Shown in pieces: positions 8,402 through 16,841 of a DNA stretch of 64,000 nucleotides. Under the pieces are notes generated by a model. That model was not told the origin of the DNA, searched no databases, and saw only the letters and a list, made by a program, of their open reading frames with translations. How positions within the stretch are numbered: position 1 is the stretch's first letter; every line of letters starts with the position of its first letter. This DNA is from Streptomyces zingiberis (GTDB lineage Bacteria > Actinomycetota > Actinomycetes > Streptomycetales > Streptomycetaceae), in contig NZ_JAATEN010000010.1 in the NCBI RefSeq assembly GCF_012034935.1, positions 62,001 through 126,000 on the forward strand, read 5' to 3'. Position numbers and translations under genes: made by a program.

Positions 8402-9165
8402 CAATGCCCCCGGAGCCCAACTCGGAGCACGAGGCCGTCGGCGCCTACGCGCTGGGCATCCTGGAACAGTCGGAGGCCGACCGTTTCGAACTGCACCTGG
8501 CGGGGTGTCACTACTGCGCCGCGCAGCTCGAGGAGTTCATGGGGATCGAGCCGCTGCTCGCCAAGCTGGCCGAGACCCCCGTTCCCGTCCGTGAACCCGC
8601 CGCTCTCCACAGCAAGCCCAGCCCGGGTGTGCTGCCGAAGCTGCTCGGCGAGGTCAACGCCCACCGGCGCAAGGCGCGCCGGCGCGGCCGTTACATGCTC
8701 GCGGCGGCGGCCGCGCTCGTCCTCGGCGGCCCGCCCGTCGCGGTCTGGGCCACGGCCGGTGGCTCGGACGGCGGTTCGAACGAGGCCGCGCCGCCGGTGG
8801 TCGCGACCGCCGAGGGCGCGTGGACGTCGATGGACCACAAGATGTCCGGCACCGACCCGGTCAGCAAGGTCTCCGCGTCCGTCGCCACCGAGCAGCGGGC
8901 CTGGGGCACCGACACGGTCCTGGAGCTGAAGAACGTCAAGGGACCGCAGAAGTGCAGCCTCGTCGCCGTCTCCAAGAGCGGCAACGAGGAGGTCGTCACC
9001 TCGTGGTCGGTGCCCGCCTGGGGCTACGGCCTCCCGGACAGCTCCGACCCCAAGGGCAAGGAGCCGCTCTACATCCAGGGCGGTGCCGCGATGTCCACCA
9101 ATGAGATCGATCACTTCGAGGTCCGCACCTTCGACGGGGACAGGCTGGTCACGGTCAACCGCTGA
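8398..9165 (+). CDS. rsuA: Anti-sigma factor RsuA (zinc-type, single membrane span)
   Basis: Membrane anti-sigma factor of 255 residues. The cytoplasmic N-terminus carries a ZAS zinc motif, HLAGCHYC (H-x3-C-x2-C), preceded by a conserved His in SEHEAVGAYALG. One transmembrane segment follows (MLAAAAALVLGGPPVAVWA) after a basic patch (RRKARRRGR), and the remaining about 145 residues are extracytoplasmic, the likely sensor part. It overlaps sigU by four bases, the classic arrangement for stoichiometric expression of a sigma factor and the protein that holds it inactive. Release signal unknown. Confidence 0.88.
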   Translation: MTMPPEPNSEHEAVGAYALGILEQSEADRFELHLAGCHYCAAQLEEFMGIEPLLAKLAETPVPVREPAALHSKPSPGVLPKLLGEVNAHRRKARRRGRYMLAAAAALVLGGPPVAVWATAGGSDGGSNEAAPPVVATAEGAWTSMDHKMSGTDPVSKVSASVATEQRAWGTDTVLELKNVKGPQKCSLVAVSKSGNEEVVTSWSVPAWGYGLPDSSDPKGKEPLYIQGGAAMSTNEIDHFEVRTFDGDRLVTVNR

Positions 9166-9581
9166 CCGGCCGTCCCCGGCCCCGGCCACACATCCCCCGC
9201 ACCCCCGCACCCCCCGCGTCCCCACACCGTCCCCCCACCCCCCAGTCCCCCCGCCACCGTGATCCGCCGCCCGCCTCCCCGCCGCGCGGCGGTTTCCTAC
9301 GTCCGGCGTCCTCCGGCCCCTCCCGGACCTTGTCCGGCTTCTTCCGTCCTTCCGCCCGGTGTCCCCGGCTCCCGCCGCGCGCGTCCGCTCCGCGCGCGGG
9401 GTTCCCCGTCCCCCTGCCCCTGGTTCCCCGTCGCGTCGTCCGCGGCCTCCCGCGCCGCCCCGCGTCACCCCGCGCGCCCGGCGGCCGCCCGTCCCGGTGG
9501 GATGTCCGCCGGTCCCGGGTGCGGGCCGCATCCCCGTCGCGTACGGTGGACGGCTGCCCAGCACAGCAGAAGGGGGCCCGG
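9166..9581 (+). other. C-rich, G-poor transcribed-strand region after rsuA
   Basis: From about 9179 to 9260 the plus strand is a run of C-tracts (several CCCCCC) with few G residues, the composition of a Rho-loading (rut) site. No stem-loop terminator follows rsuA. No gene is supported in the gap; the right end leads to the helD ribosome-binding site. Confidence 0.4.
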
Positions 9582-12002
9582 GTGGCCGCGCAGCACGCCC
9601 CGGTCGAGTCTCCACGGGACCGCGAGACCGTGGGGGAACAGCACCATCTCGACCTGGTGTACCGAAGACTCGAAGAGAAGATCCACGAGGCGGAGTTCCT
9701 CATGGCCGACGCCGCCCGCCGCGGGCAGGTCGGCACCCCCGGCGCCCTGGCCGAGCGCGACGCGCAGGTCTTCCGCGCCGGCCTCCACCTCAACCGGCTC
9801 AACGCCGAGTTCGAGGACTTCCTCTTCGGCCGGATCGACCTCCTCCCCGGCAAGGACGGCAAGCGCGGTCCCGACGGCGCCCACACCTCCGTGGAGCCCG
9901 CCGACGGCGCCATCCGGACGGACGAGGAGGGCCGGGCCCGCGCCGAGATCGCCGAGACCCTGCACATCGGCCGGCTCGGCGTCCTGGCCGCCGACTACAC
10001 CCCGCTGGTCATCGACTGGCGCGCGCCCGCCGCGGCGCCCTTCTACCGGGCCACCCCCGTGGACCCCGGCCGGGTCGTCCGCCGCCGGGTCATCCGCAGC
10101 AAGGGCCGCAAGGTGCTGGGCGTCGAGGACGACCTGCTCCGCCCCGAGGTGACGGCCACCCTCGACGGCGAGGAACTGGCCGTGATCGGCGACGGTGCCC
10201 TGATGGCGGCGCTCGGCCGGGCCCGCGGCCACACCATGCGCGACATCGTCTCCTCCATCCAGGCCGAACAGGACCAGGTGATCCGGGCGCCCGCCGCGTC
10301 CGTGACCGAGGTCGACGGCGGGCCGGGCACCGGCAAGACGGCGGTGGCCCTGCACCGCGCCGCCTACCTGCTCTACCAGGACCGCCGGCGCTACGCGGGC
10401 GGCATCCTCGTGGTCAGTCCGACCCCGCTGCTCGTCGCCTACACCGAGGGCGTGCTGCCTTCCCTCGGCGAGGAGGGGCAGGTCGCGATCCGCGCGCTGG
10501 GCTCCCTGGTGGACGGTGCCGAGGCCACCGCGCACGACGCCCCCGAGATCGCCCGGATCAAGGGCTCCGCCCGGATGCAGCAGGTCCTCCGCCGCGCCGC
10601 GCGGGGAGCCCTCGACCTCGGCGGCGGCGGGGGCGGGGGCGGGGACGGCGAGGGCGCGAGCACCACCGCCACCTCCACCACCGCCACCTCCACCACCGCG
10701 GACGGAGCGCCGCGCCCGGCACCGGACCGGCTGCGCGTCGTCGTCTTCGGACGGCGGACGGAACTGGGCCCCGAGGAACTGCGGGAGGTCCGCCGCGCCG
10801 TCTTCGGCAACGCCGGCACCCCCGTCAACCTGCTCCGCCCCCGCGCCCGCCGGCTGCTGCTGGACGCCCTCTGGGCGAAGTCCGGAGCGGCCGACCGGCA
10901 TCCCACCGACCCCGAACTGGCCCGCGAGGCCCGGGAGGCGTTCGACGAGGACGTCGTGGACGAGCCCGGGTTCCAGGAGTTCCTCGCCGCCTGGTGGCCC
11001 GAGCTCGGGCCGCGCGCGGTGCTGGCCGCGATGGCCGACGAGCGGCGCCTCGGCCGCTGGTCCCGGCGCGTTCTGACCCCGGCCGAGGCCCGCCGGCTCG
11101 CCCGCGCCCTGCGGCGGCTGGGCCCCGACGGGCGCGGCCCCCTCTCCGTCCACGACGTGGCCCTGCTGGACGAGCTGCGCACGCTGCTGGGCGCCCCGGC
11201 CCGCCCCAGGAGGCGCGAGGCGGACCCGCTGGACCAGCTCACCGGGCTGGAGGAGGTCACCACCTTCGCCGACCGGACCGCCCGCCGTGCCCCGGACCGG
11301 ACGGCCGGGGAGCGCGCCGAGTACGCCCATGTCATCGTCGACGAGGCCCAGGACCTCACCCCCATGCAGTGGCGCATGGTCGGCCGCCGCGGCCGCCACG
11401 CCACCTGGACGATCGTCGGCGACCCGGCGCAGTCCTCCTGGTCCGACCCCGAGGAGGCCGGTGCCGCGCGGGACGAGGCGCTCGGCCGGCGCCCCCGCCG
11501 CCGGTTCACGCTCACCGTCAACTACCGCAACCCGGCCGAGGTCGCCGAGGTGGCCGCGAAGGTGCTCGCGCTGGCGATGCCCGGGGCCCGGCCACCGCGG
11601 GCCGTCCGCTCCACCGGCCTCGTCCCGCGCTACGCCGTGGCCGAGGTCACCGGGACGGACGGCTGGGGGGCGGGCGCCGCCCTGCGGGCGGAGGCCGCGC
11701 GCCTCCTGGACGAGGTGGAGGGCACGGTCGGCGTGGTCGTCGCCATGGGACGGCGCGCGGAGGCCCGCCGGCTGCTGGCGGGGCTCGGCGAGCGGGTGGT
11801 GGCCCTCGGCAGCCTGGAGGCCAAGGGGCTGGAGTACGACGCGACACTGGTGGTGTCCCCCGCCGAGATCGCCGACGAGTCCCCGGCCGGTCTGCGCGTC
11901 CTCTACGTCGCCCTGACCCGGGCCACCCAGCGGCTCACCGTGCTCTCCACGGAGCGGGACGCGCCGGACGCGGACGGCGTCCCGGATCTGCTGCGGGACT
12001 GA
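9582..12002 (+). CDS. helD: HelD-like UvrD/Rep-family ATPase (RNA polymerase-associated)
   Basis: Protein of 806 residues of the HelD class: superfamily-1 helicase fold with an N-terminal coiled-coil that in studied relatives enters RNA polymerase, frees stalled or sigma-less enzyme, and in HelR variants gives rifamycin tolerance. The N-terminal helix is rich in Glu/Arg (LVYRRLEEKIHEAEFLMADA). Walker A is GGPGTGKTAV (about residue 247), Walker B VIVDEAQDLTPMQW, and later motifs include TLTVNYRNPAEV and LYVALTRATQRL. The GTG start follows AAGGGGG. Residues about 347-377 are a poly-Gly run then Ser/Thr/Ala repeats, unlike the rest of the family. No rifamycin-type operator was recognised upstream. 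Confidence 0.88.
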   Translation: MAAQHAPVESPRDRETVGEQHHLDLVYRRLEEKIHEAEFLMADAARRGQVGTPGALAERDAQVFRAGLHLNRLNAEFEDFLFGRIDLLPGKDGKRGPDGAHTSVEPADGAIRTDEEGRARAEIAETLHIGRLGVLAADYTPLVIDWRAPAAAPFYRATPVDPGRVVRRRVIRSKGRKVLGVEDDLLRPEVTATLDGEELAVIGDGALMAALGRARGHTMRDIVSSIQAEQDQVIRAPAASVTEVDGGPGTGKTAVALHRAAYLLYQDRRRYAGGILVVSPTPLLVAYTEGVLPSLGEEGQVAIRALGSLVDGAEATAHDAPEIARIKGSARMQQVLRRAARGALDLGGGGGGGGDGEGASTTATSTTATSTTADGAPRPAPDRLRVVVFGRRTELGPEELREVRRAVFGNAGTPVNLLRPRARRLLLDALWAKSGAADRHPTDPELAREAREAFDEDVVDEPGFQEFLAAWWPELGPRAVLAAMADERRLGRWSRRVLTPAEARRLARALRRLGPDGRGPLSVHDVALLDELRTLLGAPARPRRREADPLDQLTGLEEVTTFADRTARRAPDRTAGERAEYAHVIVDEAQDLTPMQWRMVGRRGRHATWTIVGDPAQSSWSDPEEAGAARDEALGRRPRRRFTLTVNYRNPAEVAEVAAKVLALAMPGARPPRAVRSTGLVPRYAVAEVTGTDGWGAGAALRAEAARLLDEVEGTVGVVVAMGRRAEARRLLAGLGERVVALGSLEAKGLEYDATLVVSPAEIADESPAGLRVLYVALTRATQRLTVLSTERDAPDADGVPDLLRD
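10655..10702 (+). repeat. 15-bp repeat inside helD
   Basis: The unit ACCACCGCCACCTCC is present about three times in a row, coding for TTATSTTATSTT directly after a glycine run. Such a tract is prone to slippage and should vary between strains. Confidence 0.7.
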
Positions 12003-12212
12003 CCGCGCCGGAACCCCGGGGGCATCGACGGGGCATCGAGGGGGGCCGGGAACGTCCCGCGGGAGGCCCCCTGAAAATCGCGGGGCCGGAGGGAATGGCC
12101 GGGCGCGGGGGGAGTGTTACCGTGGATGAGGCACCGGCCCGATCCAAGCCCCCGGGCCCAACCATAGTCGCTTCGAGCGACCACTTGCCGCGAGGCGAGC
12201 ATGGCGGGCCGG

Positions 12213-12269
12213 TGTCTTCAACTTCAGGCGTTTTCAGCTTCAGGTGTCTTCATCTTCAGGTGCCTTCAG
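12213..12269 (+). repeat. CTTCA/TTCAG-rich tract
   Basis: Seven copies of CTTCA or TTCAG in varied spacing occur within 57 bases, a pyrimidine-rich stretch much poorer in G+C than its surroundings. It ends four bases before the strong hairpin at 12275. Confidence 0.6.
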
Positions 12270-12274
12270 CCACA

Positions 12275-12315
12275 CCGGAGGGCGTCTCCCCAAAAGCGGG
12301 GGAGACGCCCTCCGG
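12275..12315. terminator. Strong hairpin, likely terminator
   Basis: Perfect 17-bp inverted repeat CCGGAGGGCGTCTCCCC and its complement around a 7-nt loop (AAAAGCG). No T-tract on either side. It lies 272 nt after helD, so it could close the helD transcript or a separate RNA carrying the CTTCA tract. Confidence 0.65.
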
Positions 12316-12605
12316 CACGTCCGGCACGTCCGGCGCGACCGGGTCTCCCCGCTCCTCCGGGTCCGGCGCGCCGCCCGGGAGACGCAGCGTCACCGACGGC
12401 ACGCCGGCGGTGACGCCTCGCGCCGGTGCGGGCGCCGGGACGGCACCCGCCTGTCACGGCGTGGACGCAGAGTGGAACAATCCTTCCGATCCTGCCCTCC
12501 GGTTACCTGCTACCAATCGGTAAATGGCACGATCGGTCCGCGCGCCCGCCCGGAGGTCCTCCCGGGCGCGCCAGGCGAAACACGGCACAGCAGAGGAATC
12601 CCGGC

Positions 12606-14096
12606 ATGGCAACGGCTCCCAGCGTCTCCTACTCGATGACCGTCCGGCTGGAGGTTCCGGCGACGGGCGGCGCCGTCGGCGGTCTGACCACCGCGGTGGA
12701 GTCGCACGGCGGCTCCGTGATCGGCCTGGACGTCACCGCCTCCGGCCACGAGCGGCTGCGCATCGACGTCACCATCGGCGCGTCGTCCACCGACCACGCC
12801 CAGGAGATCGTCGAACAGCTCCGCAAGATCGAGGGCGTCACCCTGGGCAAGGTCTCCGACCGGACCTTCCTCATGCATCTCGGTGGCAAGATCGAGATGT
12901 CCTCGAAGCACCCCATTCGCAACCGTGACGACCTGTCGATGGTCTACACCCCCGGGGTGGCGCGGGTCTGCACGGCGATCGCGGAGAACCCCGAGGACGC
13001 CCGCCGCCTCACCATCAAGCGCAACAGCATCGCGGTCGTCACCGACGGCTCCGCCGTGCTCGGCCTGGGCAACATCGGCCCGATGGCGGCGCTGCCGGTG
13101 ATGGAGGGCAAGGCGGCCCTGTTCAAGCGGTTCGCGGGCATCGACGCCTGGCCGCTCTGCCTGGACACCCAGGACACCGACACCATCGTCGAGGTGGTCA
13201 AGGCCATCGCGCCCGGCTTCGCGGGCATCAACCTGGAGGACATCTCCGCGCCGCGCTGCTTCGAGATCGAGGCCCGGCTCCGGGAGGCCCTCGACATCCC
13301 CGTCTTCCACGACGACCAGCACGGCACCGCCATCGTCGTGCTCGCCGCCCTCACCAACGCCCTCCGCGTGGTGGGCAAGGAGATCGGCGAGGTGCGGGTG
13401 GTGATGTCCGGGGCGGGCGCGGCCGGCACCGCCATCCTCAAGCTGCTGATCGCCGCCGGGGTGCGGCAGGCCGTCGTCGCCGACATCCACGGCGTCGTGC
13501 ACGCCGGGCGCGAGGACCTGGTGGACGCCGACCCGGGCTCCCCGCTGTGCTGGATCGCCGACAACACCAACCCCGAGGGCGTCACCGGCACGCTGCGCGA
13601 GGCGGTCGCCGGCGCGGACGTCTTCATCGGCGTCTCCGCCCCGAACGTGCTCTCCGGGGACGACGTGGCCACGATGGCGGAGGGCGCCATCGTCTTCGCG
13701 CTCGCCAACCCGGACCCGGAGGTCGACCCGGCCGTGGCGCGGCGGACCGCGGCCGTCGTGGCGACCGGCCGCAGCGACTTCCCCAACCAGATCAACAACG
13801 TGCTGGTCTTCCCCGGCGTCTTCCGGGGCCTGCTCGACTCCCAGTCGCACCGGGTGGACACCGACATGATGCTCGCCGCCGCCGGCGCGCTCGCCGACGT
13901 GGTCGCCCGGGAGGAGCTGAACGCGAACTACATCATCCCCAGCGTCTTCAACGACAAGGTCGCCGGTGCCGTCGCCGACGCCGTCAACCACGCGGCCCGC
14001 ACCGTCGGGGCGGCCGGTGCGGCCGCCGCGGCGGGTGCCGCCGTGACCGGGGAGGCCGGAGGGGCGGCGGGGTCCGAGGGCGTCGCGGGTCCGTGA
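12606..14096 (+). CDS. NAD(P)-dependent malic enzyme with N-terminal ACT domain
   Basis: Malate oxidoreductase (decarboxylating) of 496 residues, converting malate to pyruvate and CO2 in the cytoplasm. The first about 85 residues form an ACT-type ligand-binding domain (VRLEVPATGGAVGGLTTAVE), a known layout in actinobacterial malic enzymes and a likely allosteric site. The catalytic core shows DLSMVYTPGVARVC, the metal/substrate motif FHDDQHGTA, and a dinucleotide fold in VMSGAGAAGTAILKLLI; the end FPNQINNVLVFPGVFRG is also typical. The ATG has AGAGGAA 8 nt upstream. The last about 30 residues are an Ala/Gly-rich tail. Cofactor preference (NAD or NADP) cannot be assigned with confidence. Confidence 0.92.
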   Translation: MATAPSVSYSMTVRLEVPATGGAVGGLTTAVESHGGSVIGLDVTASGHERLRIDVTIGASSTDHAQEIVEQLRKIEGVTLGKVSDRTFLMHLGGKIEMSSKHPIRNRDDLSMVYTPGVARVCTAIAENPEDARRLTIKRNSIAVVTDGSAVLGLGNIGPMAALPVMEGKAALFKRFAGIDAWPLCLDTQDTDTIVEVVKAIAPGFAGINLEDISAPRCFEIEARLREALDIPVFHDDQHGTAIVVLAALTNALRVVGKEIGEVRVVMSGAGAAGTAILKLLIAAGVRQAVVADIHGVVHAGREDLVDADPGSPLCWIADNTNPEGVTGTLREAVAGADVFIGVSAPNVLSGDDVATMAEGAIVFALANPDPEVDPAVARRTAAVVATGRSDFPNQINNVLVFPGVFRGLLDSQSHRVDTDMMLAAAGALADVVAREELNANYIIPSVFNDKVAGAVADAVNHAARTVGAAGAAAAAGAAVTGEAGGAAGSEGVAGP

Positions 14097-14525
14097 GGGC
14101 CCCGAGCGTTCCGTAGCTCACACAGCTCACACAGCTCACGCCGCTCATGCGGGTGCCCCGGGCTCCGGGATCGCACTGTGACAGGTGCCACGAACGGCCG
14201 GGGGCGGCGCGTCGCGGCCGTCCGGCTCTCCGCGCCGCATAGGGTGACGGCTGCCAGAACTGCCGCAAACACCTCGAAGCGACCCTGCCGCCCGCCTCAC
14301 GAGGGCGGAGCCCGGGGCCTCCCCGGGCGTCCGCGGACTCCCTCCGCGGGCGTCCGCGGCGCCCCGCGGGAGGGCCGGATTGGCTTTATCGCCGCAGGTA
14401 CGGGCAGGATGCGAGGACGGGCGCGAGGGTCTGCCTGCAGACCCGGGTCCGGGTACCGTCCGAGGGCCCTGGCAGCATCGGCTTCGATCTCACGCCTCAT
14501 TGGCACGTAGAACACGGGAGTACAT
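14097..14525 (+). other. Upstream region of hupA
   Basis: No gene. A 9-bp repeat (AGCTCACAC, three copies, 14115-14141) lies just after the malic enzyme. TTGGCT (from about 14381) could be a -35 element for hupA, but no good -10 sits at the right distance. Confidence 0.4.
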
Positions 14526-14807
14526 ATGAACCGCAGTGAGCTGGTGGCCGCTCTGTCCGAGCGCGCCGAGGTGACGCGCAAGGACGCGGACGCCGTCCTC
14601 GCCGCGCTCGCCGAGACCGTCGGTGAGATCGTGGCCAAGGGCGACGAGAAGGTCACCATCCCCGGCTTCCTGACCTTCGAGCGCACCCACCGCGCGGCTC
14701 GCACCGCGCGCAACCCGCAGACCGGCGAGCCCATCGAGATCCCGGCGGGCTACAGCGTGAAGGTCTCCGCGGGCTCCAAGCTCAAGGAAGCCGCCAAGGG
14801 CAAGTAA
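14526..14807 (+). CDS. hupA: HU-family nucleoid protein HupA
   Basis: DNA-bending histone-like protein of 93 residues, forming dimers that compact the chromosome. It opens MNRSELVAALSERAEVTRKDA and carries the HU signature GFLTFERTHRAARTARNPQTG, the beta-arm that wraps DNA. This is the short HU type; the sporulation paralogue HupS would have a long Lys/Ala-rich tail, absent here. The ATG follows GGGAG by 5 nt. A strong terminator follows immediately. It converges with murA. Confidence 0.96.
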   Translation: MNRSELVAALSERAEVTRKDADAVLAALAETVGEIVAKGDEKVTIPGFLTFERTHRAARTARNPQTGEPIEIPAGYSVKVSAGSKLKEAAKGK

Positions 14808-14820
14808 CCCAGGCAGCGTG

Positions 14821-14855
14821 GAGGGCGGCCACCCCGGGAAGGGGTGGCCGCCCTC
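14821..14855. terminator. Bidirectional terminator between hupA and murA
   Basis: Perfect 15-bp stem GAGGGCGGCCACCCC/GGGGTGGCCGCCCTC with a 5-nt loop, 13 nt past the hupA stop. It can serve murA transcription from the opposite strand too. Confidence 0.85.
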
Positions 14856-14989
14856 TGCCGTGCCCGTCTCGTGCCCGGGCCGTGCCCGTGCCCTGCCCGT
14901 GCCGGCGCCCCCGGGGGAGGCACGGGGCGGCGGTGGGGCGCGGCGCCGCGTTCCGTCCGCCCGGCGGCCGGAACCGGCCGCTCAGCCGC

Positions 14990-16330
14990 TCAGACCGCCC
15001 GGGCGCCGTTCGGCAGCTCGACGTCCGCGCCCAGGGCCCGCAGCTTCTCCATGAAGTTCTCGTAGCCGCGGTTGATCAGGTCGATGCCGTGCACCCGCGA
15101 GGTGCCCTGCGCGGCCAGCGCGGCGATCAGATACGAGAAGCCGCCCCGGAGGTCCGGGATGACCAGGTCGGAGCCCTGGAGCTTGGTCGGCCCGGAGACC
15201 ACCGCGGAGTGCAGGAAGTTCCGCTGCCCGAACCGGCAGTCCGAACCGCCGAGGCACTCCCGGTAGAGCTGGATGTGCGCGCCCATCTGGTTCAGCGCCG
15301 AGGTGAAGCCCAGCCGCGACTCGTAGACCGTCTCGTGGACGATGGAGAGCCCCGAGGCCTGGGTGAGCGCGACGACCAGCGGCTGCTGCCAGTCGGTCTG
15401 GAACCCGGGGTGCACGTCCGTCTCCAGCGCGATGGCGTTCAGCGGGCCGCCCGGGTGCCAGAAGCGGATGCCCTCGTCGTCGATCTCGAAGGCGCCGCCG
15501 ACCTTCCGGTAGGTGTTGAGGAAGGTCATCATCGAGCGCTGCTGGGCGCCCCGGACGTAGATGTTGCCCTCCGTGGCCAGCGCGGCGCTCGCCCAGGACG
15601 CCGCCTCCAGGCGGTCCGGGACGGCGGCGTGGTTGTAGCCGCCGAGCTTGTCCACACCGGTGATCCGGATGGTCCGGTCGGTGTCCATGGAGATGATGGC
15701 GCCCATCTTCTGGAGCACGCAGATGAGATCCTCGATCTCCGGCTCCACGGCCGCGTTGCTCAGCTCGGTGACGCCCTCCGCGAGCACGGCCGTCAGCAGT
15801 ACCTGCTCGGTGGAGCCCACCGACGGGTACGGCAGCCGGATCTTGGTGCCGCGCAGCCGGTGCGGCGCCTCCAGGTACTGCCCGTCCGCGCGCTTCTCGA
15901 TCACCGCGCCGAACTCGCGCAACACCTGGAAGTGGAAGTCCACGGGCCGGCCGCCGATGTCACAGCCGCCCAGCCCGGGGATGAAGGCGTGACCCAGCCG
16001 GTGCAGCAGCGGGCCGCAGAAGAGGATCGGGATGCGCGAGGAGCCCGCGTGGGCGTCGATGTCGGCGACGTTGGCGCTCTCGACGTGGGACGGGTCGAGG
16101 ACCAGTTCACCGGCCTCGCCGGGGCGGACCGTGACGCCGTGCAGCTGGAGCAGGCCGCGCACCACGCGCACGTCACGGATGTCGGGGACGTTGCGGAGGC
16201 GGCTGGGTTCGCTGCCCAGCAGCGCGGCGACCATGGCCTTGGGCACGAGGTTCTTCGCGCCGCGGACACGGATCTCGCCCTCCAGCGGGGTGCCGCCGTG
16301 GACAAGCAGGACATCGTCGGTGCCGGTCAT
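14990..16330 (-). CDS. murA: UDP-N-acetylglucosamine 1-carboxyvinyltransferase MurA
   Basis: First committed enzyme of peptidoglycan synthesis: transfers enolpyruvyl from PEP to UDP-GlcNAc. It has 446 residues with the substrate-binding GAKN (Lys26, Asn27) and the catalytic loop GGCDIGGRPVD, where Cys123 corresponds to E. coli Cys115. Mycobacteria carry Asp there and resist fosfomycin; this protein keeps the Cys and should be targetable. The other family motifs GSTEQVLLTA, GYNHAAVPDRLEA and TDWQQPLVVALTQA are all present. The ATG giving MTGTDDVLLVHGG is chosen; an upstream in-frame start would add 14 atypical residues. Streptomyces usually carry a second murA elsewhere. Confidence 0.96.
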   Translation of the reverse strand: MTGTDDVLLVHGGTPLEGEIRVRGAKNLVPKAMVAALLGSEPSRLRNVPDIRDVRVVRGLLQLHGVTVRPGEAGELVLDPSHVESANVADIDAHAGSSRIPILFCGPLLHRLGHAFIPGLGGCDIGGRPVDFHFQVLREFGAVIEKRADGQYLEAPHRLRGTKIRLPYPSVGSTEQVLLTAVLAEGVTELSNAAVEPEIEDLICVLQKMGAIISMDTDRTIRITGVDKLGGYNHAAVPDRLEAASWASAALATEGNIYVRGAQQRSMMTFLNTYRKVGGAFEIDDEGIRFWHPGGPLNAIALETDVHPGFQTDWQQPLVVALTQASGLSIVHETVYESRLGFTSALNQMGAHIQLYRECLGGSDCRFGQRNFLHSAVVSGPTKLQGSDLVIPDLRGGFSYLIAALAAQGTSRVHGIDLINRGYENFMEKLRALGADVELPNGARAV

Positions 16331-16549
16331 GGATCTCGCGTTCCTGGAGTGGGACTGGGACCAAATCCACATGGTAAGGGCCCGTGCGCCCCCGCCCGTC
16401 AGGCCGGACCCGGTCCTCGCAGGTCACCCGTACGTCATGGATTCGTCACAACACGTACCGTGCGCCTACCACGGCACAGGGTCATGGAAACGGCGCGGAA
16501 CGGCCCCGCTCGTCCCGGCTCCCGGAACGGGTCCGGAGCCGGTCCCCAG

Positions 16550-16604
16550 CCGGCCCGCAGCCGGCCCGCAGCCGGCCCGCAGCCGGCCCGCAGCCGGCCC
16601 GCAG
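16550..16604 (+). repeat. 11-bp tandem repeat, five copies
   Basis: CCGGCCCGCAG is repeated five times without a mismatch. Eleven bases is one helical turn, so any bound protein would meet the same face each time. Confidence 0.9.
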
Positions 16605-16680
16605 CGGTGGCGCGCGGGACGGGCGCGGGCGCCGGAGCCGGGACGGGGCGCGACGCGGTCGCGGTCGGGCGGTGTCCGGT

Positions 16681-16715
16681 CGCGGTCCGTCGCGGTCCGT
16701 CGCGGTGCGTCGCGG
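16681..16715 (+). repeat. 10-bp tandem repeat
   Basis: CGCGGTCCGT occurs twice exactly, then CGCGGTGCGT and a partial fourth copy. Confidence 0.75.
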
Positions 16716-16841
16716 CCCGGGCGCGGCCCCGGCGCGGAAAGGGGGCGCGCCCCCTCCGCAGCCGTACGCCCCCCGTGGTCCCCCTGCCTCGTCGCATTGT
16801 TGACTCCCCGGAGAGGCGCCCGGTGCGGGATCATGTGCCCC

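Larger units (their letters stand above)
12003..12605 (+). other. 600-bp region between helD and malic enzyme
   Basis: No gene is supported; the frames present are short and unlike neighbours in codon use. It holds an unusual CTTCA-rich tract (12213-12269) followed at once by a perfect 17-bp hairpin, both listed separately. The malic enzyme promoter presumably lies in the last 150 bases. Confidence 0.5.
16331..16841 (+). other. Divergent intergenic region murA/yqgE
   Basis: No gene. It must contain the murA promoter on the minus strand. Two blocks of short tandem repeats (16550-16604 and 16681-16715) fill the centre. Confidence 0.5.

Noticed and set aside
9179..9260. 6C RNA motif
   Set aside because: There are several C6 runs but no paired hairpins holding them in loops.
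9166..9581. Rifamycin-associated element upstream of helD
   Set aside because: I looked for a long inverted repeat before the start, as expected for rifamycin-induced HelR genes, and saw none; the exact consensus was not at hand, so this is not a firm exclusion.
12201..12413. A 70-codon frame after helD
   Set aside because: It crosses the CTTCA tract and the 17-bp hairpin and has no protein-like composition or good ribosome site.
16550..16604. CRISPR array
   Set aside because: Repeats are 11 bp with no spacers and there are no cas genes.
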